Assembly: GCF_900100885.1 (NCBI RefSeq)
Contig: NZ_LT629692.1
Span: forward strand, 1,860,001 to 1,924,000
Direction: 5' to 3'
Source of the DNA: Microbacterium pygmaeum
GTDB taxonomy: Bacteria; Actinomycetota; Actinomycetes; Actinomycetales; Microbacteriaceae
DNA length: 64,000 nt
Under the pieces are notes generated by a model. The model searched no databases. It worked only from the letters and a program-made list of their open reading frames with translations, and was not told the origin of the DNA. This document shows, piece after piece, positions 59,175-64,000 of the stretch. The position numbers were made by a program, and so were the translations under genes. Each line of letters begins with the position of its first letter. Position 1 is the first letter of the stretch.

Positions 59175-59235
59175 CGCGAGACTTCACGTACCCACGCCTT
59201 TCGCGGCTGGAACGAAACATTCGCGAAGTCTCGCG
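59175..59235 (+). repeat. 11-bp inverted repeat between hutU and hutI
   Basis: CGCGAGACTTC (59175-59185) and GAAGTCTCGCG (59225-59235) enclose a 39-base loop in the 85-base hutU-hutI gap. It could be an RNA processing or partial termination site, or a mobile intergenic repeat. Confidence 0.55.
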
Positions 59236-59251
59236 GGAGGGGAGGACGACG

Positions 59252-60421
59252 ATGAGCGCCGTGCTGATCACGAACATCGGCGAGTTGACGACCAACGTCG
59301 CGGCGCCGGGCGACCCCTGCGGCACGCTGCACGATGCCGCCGTCCTGATCGAGGGCGACCGGATCGCGTGGGTCGGCCTTGCCGCGGACGCCCCGCGGCC
59401 TGACCGGACGGAGATCGTGGATGCGGGGGGCCGAGCCGTCCTCCCCGGCTTCGTCGACTCGCACACGCACCTCGTCTTCGGCGGCGACCGCGCCGAGGAA
59501 TTCGAGGCGCGCATGACCGGCACGCCCTATGCTGCGGGGGGAATACGTCGCACCGTCGCGGCGACCCGTGCCGCAGGCGATGACGAGCTGCGTCGCCGGC
59601 TCGCGGGATTCGTGGCCGAGCTGCACGCGCAGGGCACGACGACCTTCGAGGTCAAGACCGGGTACGGGCTCACGGTCCGCGATGAGGCCCGTCTCGCCAG
59701 GCTTGCCGCCGAGGTCACGCCGGAGGTCACGTTCCTCGGCGCGCATGTCGTGCCCGCCGAGTACGCGGACCGGCGCGACGACTACGTCGAGCTGGTGTGC
59801 GGCGCGATGCTGGAGGCCTGCGCGCCCCACTCCCGCTGGATCGACGTGTTCTGCGAACGAGGAGCGTTCGCTCCCGACGAGACGCGCCGCATCCTGGCGG
59901 CCGGCATCGCCCACGGGCTGGAGGCCCGCGTGCACGGGAATCAGCTCGGCGAGGGGGAGGGCGTGGGGATCGCGGTCGGGCTCGGCGCAGCATCCGTGGA
60001 TCACTGCACCTATCTCGATGACGCGGACATCGCCGCCCTCGCCGGATCCGAGACGGTCGCGACCCTTCTGCCGGGGGTCGAGTTCTCGACCCGCCAGCCG
60101 TATCCCGATGCGCGGCGGCTGCTGGATGCCGGCGTGACCGTGGCGATTGCGAGCGACTGCAACCCGGGCTCGAGTTTCACCAGCTCCATGCCGCTGATGA
60201 TCGCGCTCGCCGTGCGCGAGATGGGGATGACGACGGCCGAGGCGGTCTGGGCGGCGACCGCCGGCGGCGCGCGGGCGCTGCGTCGCGACGATGTCGGCGC
60301 GGTCGCGCCGGGAATGCGCGCCGACCTCGTGCTGCTCGAGGCTCCGACCCGGACGCACCTCGCCTACCGGCCGGGCGTCCCGCTCATCGCCGGCGTGTTC
60401 AGGGGCGGCTCGAGGCTCTGA
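59252..60421 (+). CDS. hutI: Imidazolonepropionase
   Basis: A 389-residue metal-dependent amidohydrolase that opens imidazolone-5-propionate to N-formimino-L-glutamate. Motifs: VDSHTHLVFGGDRAEEFEARM (HxH metal ligands), TTTFEVKTGYGLTV, HGNQLGEGEGVGI and AIASDCNPGSS (the Asp ligand). GGGAGGGGAGGA lies seven bases before the ATG. It is the third gene of the hut operon and is followed by a large hairpin. Confidence 0.95.
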   Translation: MSAVLITNIGELTTNVAAPGDPCGTLHDAAVLIEGDRIAWVGLAADAPRPDRTEIVDAGGRAVLPGFVDSHTHLVFGGDRAEEFEARMTGTPYAAGGIRRTVAATRAAGDDELRRRLAGFVAELHAQGTTTFEVKTGYGLTVRDEARLARLAAEVTPEVTFLGAHVVPAEYADRRDDYVELVCGAMLEACAPHSRWIDVFCERGAFAPDETRRILAAGIAHGLEARVHGNQLGEGEGVGIAVGLGAASVDHCTYLDDADIAALAGSETVATLLPGVEFSTRQPYPDARRLLDAGVTVAIASDCNPGSSFTSSMPLMIALAVREMGMTTAEAVWAATAGGARALRRDDVGAVAPGMRADLVLLEAPTRTHLAYRPGVPLIAGVFRGGSRL

Positions 60422-60429
60422 AGCCTCGC

Positions 60430-60485
60430 CACTTGACCCGATCGGCCCACTCCCGGCGCCGGGAGTGGGCCGATTGGGTCAAGTG
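60430..60485. terminator. 56-bp near-perfect palindrome between convergent hutI and sixA-like genes
   Basis: Two 28-base arms meet at GGC|GCC with one mismatch (60440 against 60475). The left arm starts CACTTGACCCGATCGGCCCA. The stem is far longer than a usual terminator. It can work in both directions and may be a repeated palindromic element. Confidence 0.75.
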
Positions 60486-60512
60486 ACGACGAAGCGGGCG
60501 GGGGAGGCTGAG

Positions 60513-60983
60513 TCAGCGCGGGGTGTCGAAGGTCCAGGATGCCGGGGGCACGGCGCTCGCGACGTCCCAGTCGTCCTCATCCCAGGTGAAGGTCGCGACC
60601 GCGCACGTCGGCATGTGCGTGATGCCGTCGTCGGAGAGGCGCCCCGCCAGCACGCTCATGCCCGGGTCGTGGGCCACGATCATGACCGTCGCCGCGCCGG
60701 ATGCGGCCGCCGTCCGCAGCAGCGTTCCGGCGGGAGCGCCGTAGAGGTCCGGATCCAGTTCGACCTCGATGCCGAACTCGGCGGCGAAGTCGGCCGCGGT
60801 GGTGCGCGCGCGCAGGGCGGTGCTGGAGAGGATGCGCTCGGGGCGGAATCCCGATGCGGCCAGACGCTCCGCCATCCGTGGAGCGTCTCGCGCGCCGCGA
60901 TCGTTCAGCGGCCGGTCGTGGTCGGCGAGGTTCGCGTCGGCCCAGTCGGATTTCGCGTGCCTCACCAGAGCGAGTCGGATCAT
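60513..60983 (-). CDS. SixA-type histidine phosphatase
   Basis: A 156-residue branch-1 histidine phosphatase of the SixA group. The catalytic RHG-type motif is LVRHAKSDW (RHAKS in place of RHGES). The second conserved His lies in MIVAHDPGMS. The ATG at 60983 was chosen because the family starts with the RHAKS motif within the first ten residues. It overlaps the hutG stop (ATGA). SixA dephosphorylates His of two-component phosphotransfer proteins in E. coli; the actinobacterial target is not known, and the link with hutG may be only positional. Confidence 0.88.
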   Translation of the reverse strand: MIRLALVRHAKSDWADANLADHDRPLNDRGARDAPRMAERLAASGFRPERILSSTALRARTTAADFAAEFGIEVELDPDLYGAPAGTLLRTAAASGAATVMIVAHDPGMSVLAGRLSDDGITHMPTCAVATFTWDEDDWDVASAVPPASWTFDTPR

Positions 60984-61870
60984 TCGCGTACCGCCAATCC
61001 TGCGATCAATTCCAGCACGCACAGCGCCGCGAGGCGTACGGTGCGCCCGTCGGGTGCGTCGGCGGTGGCGTCCACTTCGACGATGTCGGCGGAGACGAGG
61101 CGGGGATCGGATGCCGCGGCCCGCACGAGTGCCCGCAGCTCCCATGCGGCCAGGCCGCCGGGAACGCTGGCCGGGCATCCCGGAGCCACCGATCGGTCGC
61201 AGACGTCGACGTCGACATCGAGGTGGACGCGGCTCTCAGCGCTGGAGCCTGCAACCGACAGAGCCTGCTCGAGGACATCCGCGGCTCCCCTCTGGCGCAC
61301 CGCCTCCAGCGGGACGACCGTGATGCCGTACTCGGCGGCCCGCCGCGCGTAGGCGGCGGAGTTGGCGAAATCGGCGATGCCGATCTGCACGATGCGCGCC
61401 GGATCCAGCCCGCCTTCGATCAGGCGTCGCACCGGAGCGCCGTTGGACACCCCGTCGCGCAGGTCGTGGTGCGCGTCGATCGTGATGAGGCCGGTGGCGG
61501 CAGCGCCCTCTGCGGTCGCATACGTCGCGCTGTTGTCGCCGCCGAGCGCGACGACCAGTCGCGATCTCGCCGCGAGCTCCGCGACACGCTCGCGCACGAG
61601 CGCCTCGCCGACGATTCCGTCGGGCTCGGGGATGTCCCCTGCGTCGGCGATGCGCAGCGCGTTCAGGTCGACGGGACCCTCGATCAGCGTCGGACTGTAG
61701 CGGCGCAGTGCATCGCGGATCGCGCCCGGCGTGGCGCGCGCACCAGTCGGCGACAGCGAGGTGCGCCAGGTGGGCACACCGACCAGGGCGAGATCGAGGA
61801 GTCCGTCGACCGCCGAGGCAGCCGGCCAATCGCCGGCGCGGGGCCAGAGGTCGTCATGCGCGAGTGCCAC
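60980..61870 (-). CDS. hutG: Formimidoylglutamase-like ureohydrolase
   Basis: A 296-residue arginase-superfamily enzyme. Manganese ligands lie in DAHHDLRDG and LDVDVDVCDRS. The first ligand motif reads GGDNSATY, with Asn where arginase has His. An Asn at this position has been described in formiminoglutamases, in keeping with that role. It would convert N-formimino-L-glutamate to glutamate and formamide, ending the hut pathway. It is on the strand opposite to hutHUI, starts with GTG and is preceded by TAGCGT, so it is probably leaderless and transcribed separately. Confidence 0.85.
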   Translation of the reverse strand: MALAHDDLWPRAGDWPAASAVDGLLDLALVGVPTWRTSLSPTGARATPGAIRDALRRYSPTLIEGPVDLNALRIADAGDIPEPDGIVGEALVRERVAELAARSRLVVALGGDNSATYATAEGAAATGLITIDAHHDLRDGVSNGAPVRRLIEGGLDPARIVQIGIADFANSAAYARRAAEYGITVVPLEAVRQRGAADVLEQALSVAGSSAESRVHLDVDVDVCDRSVAPGCPASVPGGLAAWELRALVRAAASDPRLVSADIVEVDATADAPDGRTVRLAALCVLELIAGLAVRE

Positions 61871-61876
61871 CTCTCG

Positions 61877-61882
61877 ACGCTA
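61877..61882 (-). promoter_or_regulatory. Probable -10 box for a leaderless transcript (hutG)
   Basis: TAGCGT on the minus strand, six bases before the GTG at 61870. Confidence 0.5.
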
Positions 61883-61913
61883 CCGCGCGGAGGCGAAGCT
61901 GCATGCGCCCCGG

Positions 61914-62261
61914 TCAGATCGAGATGTACGCCCATGCGCGGCGCCCGCTGGCCAGCGCGACCTGGATGCGACGGTACAGGTGCACCTCGTACTCGTCGGC
62001 GGCGTCCAGTTCGTCGTCGCTGACCCGCAGCACCCTTCCGACGACCTTGTCGCGGGGGTCGCCGGTGGGTCGCACGATCGGGTGCACGGCGAGGCCGGAC
62101 AACTCGACCACCCGCGAGTCCTCGATCTCGGCGTAATCCACCGTGTAGCCGGGCAGCACGTCGTCCTCGCTCTGGACGATGCGTCCGAACGTGTCGCGCT
62201 GCACGTCGGGCTGCTGCAGTGTTCCGTAGCTGAAGAGGAACTGATCGGGCTCTGCGCTCAC
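61914..62261 (-). CDS. Gamma-glutamylcyclotransferase-like protein
   Basis: A 115-residue GGCT-fold protein. The N-terminal FLFSYGTLQQPDVQ matches the substrate-binding 'YGxL' loop, and ADEYEVHLYRRIQV holds the conserved Glu-Tyr region. Members cleave gamma-glutamyl amines or peptides, releasing 5-oxoproline, or act on other gamma-glutamyl compounds. It starts with GTG, and TACCCT lies six bases upstream. The position next to hutG is probably incidental. Confidence 0.85.
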   Translation of the reverse strand: MSAEPDQFLFSYGTLQQPDVQRDTFGRIVQSEDDVLPGYTVDYAEIEDSRVVELSGLAVHPIVRPTGDPRDKVVGRVLRVSDDELDAADEYEVHLYRRIQVALASGRRAWAYISI

Positions 62262-62267
62262 GGCATC

Positions 62268-62273
62268 AGGGTA
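62268..62273 (-). promoter_or_regulatory. Probable -10 box for a leaderless transcript (GGCT-like gene)
   Basis: TACCCT on the minus strand, six bases before the GTG at 62261. Confidence 0.5.
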
Positions 62274-62289
62274 TCGAGCGCTCGTCCGC

Positions 62290-63561
62290 TCAGCCCAGCA
62301 GCGCGTGCGCGATCGTAAAGATCAGCAATCCAGCGAGCGCACCGACCACGGTGCCGTTCAGCCTGATGTACTGCAGATCGCGACCGACCATGAGCTCGAT
62401 CTTCTCCGTGGTCTCCTCGGCGTCCCACCGTTCCACGGTGTCCGTGATGATCGAGGCGATGTCGTGGCGGTAGCGGTCGACGAGGAACACCGCGGCATCC
62501 GTCACCCATCCGTCCACGCGCCGCTGGAGCGCGGCATCCGTCGCCAGTCGTTCGCCGACCTCGCTCAATGCCTGCACCGCGCGAGCGCGGAGTCCGCTCC
62601 CGGGATCGGCCAGCGCCTTCAGGAGGCCGGCCTTGGCCGTGTTCCATGCCTCGACGGCCAGCTCGCGCACCCGCGGGCTGTCGAAGAGCGTCGACTTGGC
62701 GGCCTCGAGCCGTCCGATCGTGTCCGGATCGTGCTGCATGTTCTCGGCGAGGCGGGCGAGGTATCCGTCGATGGCGATGCGGGCCGGATGCCGGGGGTCG
62801 GCCTGCACCGCGGAGATGAACTTGACCGCCTCGTTGTAGACGGTGTCATCCACCAGGCGGTGGGCGATCGACGGCACCCAGCCGGGCAGACGCCGCGAGA
62901 CCAGGCCGGTGAAAGAAGCGTGGTTGGCGGCCAGCCAGGTCGCGATGCTGTCCACGCCGAGGTCGACCGCGCCGTGATGGGCGCCGGATTCGATGATGCG
63001 CTCGAGCCAGCCGCCCAGCGGCGGTGCCCATTCCGGGGAGATGAGGTGCTCGCGCGCGAGGTCGGTGATGACGTCCTGCACGTCGTCGTCGCTCAGTGCG
63101 TTGAGGATGCCGGTCGCCATCAGCGACCCCTCGGCCGCAACCCGCTCGGCGTGCGCGGGAACGCGCAGCCACTCGCCGAGCTTGGCCGCGATCGCCGTCT
63201 CCTCGAGCTTGGTGCGCACGACCTCGCCGCGCAGGAACTCCGTCTCCACGAACTCGCCGAGGGTGCGGCCGATCTCGTCCTTCCGGCTGGGGATGATCGC
63301 CGTGTGCGGGATGGGGATGCCGAGCGGATGCCGGAACAGCGCGGTCACCGCGAACCAGTCGGCCAGCGCGCCGACCATGCCGCCTTCCGCGAACGCGCGC
63401 ACGTACGCCAGCCAGGGGTACTGCTCCTGCAGGGTGAAGGCGACGACGAACAGTACCGCCATGAACAGCAGGGCGCCCAGGGCGACGCCCTTCATCACCC
63501 GCAGACCGCGCCGGCGTTCCTGGTCGGCGGGGGAGAGCAGCGCCGTCGGCGTCCGGGCCAT
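62290..63561 (-). CDS. DUF445 family membrane protein
   Basis: A 423-residue protein with one transmembrane helix near the N terminus (about 23-43: VALGALLFMAVLFVVAF), a second hydrophobic stretch in YVRAFAEGGMVGALADWFAVTALFRHPLGIPIPHTAIIP (about 55-92, the family's most conserved region), a long helical domain and a C-terminal helix (VVGALAGLLIFTIAHALLG). Function of DUF445 proteins is unknown; they may be lipid- or envelope-related. The ATG at 63561 overlaps the acyl-CoA dehydrogenase stop. Confidence 0.9.
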   Translation of the reverse strand: MARTPTALLSPADQERRRGLRVMKGVALGALLFMAVLFVVAFTLQEQYPWLAYVRAFAEGGMVGALADWFAVTALFRHPLGIPIPHTAIIPSRKDEIGRTLGEFVETEFLRGEVVRTKLEETAIAAKLGEWLRVPAHAERVAAEGSLMATGILNALSDDDVQDVITDLAREHLISPEWAPPLGGWLERIIESGAHHGAVDLGVDSIATWLAANHASFTGLVSRRLPGWVPSIAHRLVDDTVYNEAVKFISAVQADPRHPARIAIDGYLARLAENMQHDPDTIGRLEAAKSTLFDSPRVRELAVEAWNTAKAGLLKALADPGSGLRARAVQALSEVGERLATDAALQRRVDGWVTDAAVFLVDRYRHDIASIITDTVERWDAEETTEKIELMVGRDLQYIRLNGTVVGALAGLLIFTIAHALLG

Positions 63562-64000
63562 CACGGCTCGACCGGTCCGAGCCACGCGCCGGCGACCGTG
63601 GCATGCGCGGACTCCGGGTCGGAGGGATGGAACCGACCCGCCAGGACGTCGCGGTACAGGCGGCTGAGCTCGCTCGAGGAGAAGTACGACGAGCCGCCGG
63701 CGACCAGCATCGCGTCGTCGACGACCTGCTTGGCCGTCGTCACTGCGCGGTGCTTGAGGCCCGACAGCAAGGCGAACCACTGGCCGCCGTGATCGGCGAT
63801 CCCGTCGACGTCACGGGCCAGCGCCTCGATCTGCGGCGGGAGCGCGTCGTAGGCCAGTGCCATGTCGGCCACCCGCCAGCGGATGTCCGGGTCGGACGCG
63901 TAGGTCTTCCCGGACTTCTTCGAGCGTCGGTGATGCGCGGTGGTCACGGCGAGCTCGAGCGCGCGCCGGGCGATGCCGGTGTAGACGGAGGCCAGGAGGA
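63561..64000 (-). CDS. Acyl-CoA dehydrogenase family protein, C-terminal part (partial)
   Basis: The frame is open to the window end, so the N-terminal part is missing. The visible part reads LLASVYTGIARRALELAVTT at the start, a helical repeat typical of the C-terminal four-helix domain of acyl-CoA dehydrogenases (AxYxGIAxxALExA), with a later QVVDDAMLVAGGSSYFSSSELSRLYRDVLAGRF segment that corresponds to the FAD-binding and substrate-loop region near the C terminus. A GTG at 63947 is internal. Flavin-dependent oxidation or monooxygenation are both possible within the family. Confidence 0.8.
   Translation of the reverse strand, partial: LLASVYTGIARRALELAVTTAHHRRSKKSGKTYASDPDIRWRVADMALAYDALPPQIEALARDVDGIADHGGQWFALLSGLKHRAVTTAKQVVDDAMLVAGGSSYFSSSELSRLYRDVLAGRFHPSDPESAHATVAGAWLGPVEP

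Noticed and set aside
57430..59523. 697-codon open frame on the minus strand
   Set aside because: Antisense to hutU and the start of hutI. Its composition is that of a GC shadow.

Overview
The window is high-GC DNA with GTG/TTG as well as ATG starts, ATGA stop/start overlaps, and TANNNT or CANNAT -10 boxes lying six or seven bases before start codons. Typical actinobacterial families (Lsr2, GAF-ANTAR, the DUF485/ActP acetate permease pair, actinobacterial type hut genes) point to a Micrococcales actinomycete. Microbacteriaceae, close to Microbacterium, is the best guess. This is judged from content and style only.

Region 1 (1-22.9 kb) is mostly housekeeping and conserved hypothetical genes: the end of an alpha/beta hydrolase, a DUF1345 membrane protein, a YjbR-like protein and a sucrase/ferredoxin-like protein. 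A JmjC-type cupin oxygenase follows a 24-residue tandem-repeat protein. Then come a TetR/pseudo-hydrolase pair, an Ntn hydrolase, two GAF-ANTAR antiterminators, a zinc ribbon, Lsr2, a GAF-LuxR regulator, the DUF485-ActP permease, an MGMT homologue without its cysteine, a very large degenerate SF1 helicase, mscL, an FmdB-like zinc ribbon, 5-formyl-THF cyclo-ligase, galU, a GNAT acetyltransferase, a coiled-coil membrane protein and a CodA-like deaminase.

Region 2 (22.9-24.3 kb) is tRNA-Ala(CGC), whose 3' end is repeated 1.3 kb downstream on the far side of an IS481-family element. The repeat is contiguous with a perfect palindromic terminator, so an insertion seems to have cut the tRNA off from its terminator.

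Region 3 (24.3-41.9 kb) is the main accessory block, a sugar-acid catabolic island. An IclR regulator sits between an alcohol dehydrogenase and a rhamnonate dehydratase-like operon, and both promoters carry the same palindrome (GGTTCA-N6-TGAACC). A second set of transcription units (an LLM flavoenzyme; an eight-gene operon with Gfo/Idh, VOC, enolase-superfamily dehydratase, 2-hydroxyacid dehydrogenase, amidohydrolase, ABM, FAH-family hydrolase and aldehyde dehydrogenase; and a sugar ABC importer) carries TGAAACGTTTCA-like sites that match the LacI regulator at the end of the block. Together they look like uptake, oxidation, lactone opening, dehydration and C-C cleavage of a sugar or sugar derivative that I cannot identify.

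Region 4 (42-55 kb) has a glutamine synthetase III C-terminal remnant, an acyl-CoA ligase with a TetR-type palindrome upstream, a Leu/Glu dehydrogenase-like enzyme, a YbaK-type deacylase, and a glucan block (debranching enzyme homologue, MalFG-like permeases, binding protein, divergent LacI). It ends with an orphan SdhA/NadB-type flavoprotein divergent from a LysR regulator.

Region 5 (55-62 kb) is histidine utilisation: IclR regulator, hutH-hutU-hutI, and on the opposite strand hutG with a SixA-type phosphatase. The window ends with a GGCT-like protein, a DUF445 membrane protein and the end of an acyl-CoA dehydrogenase.
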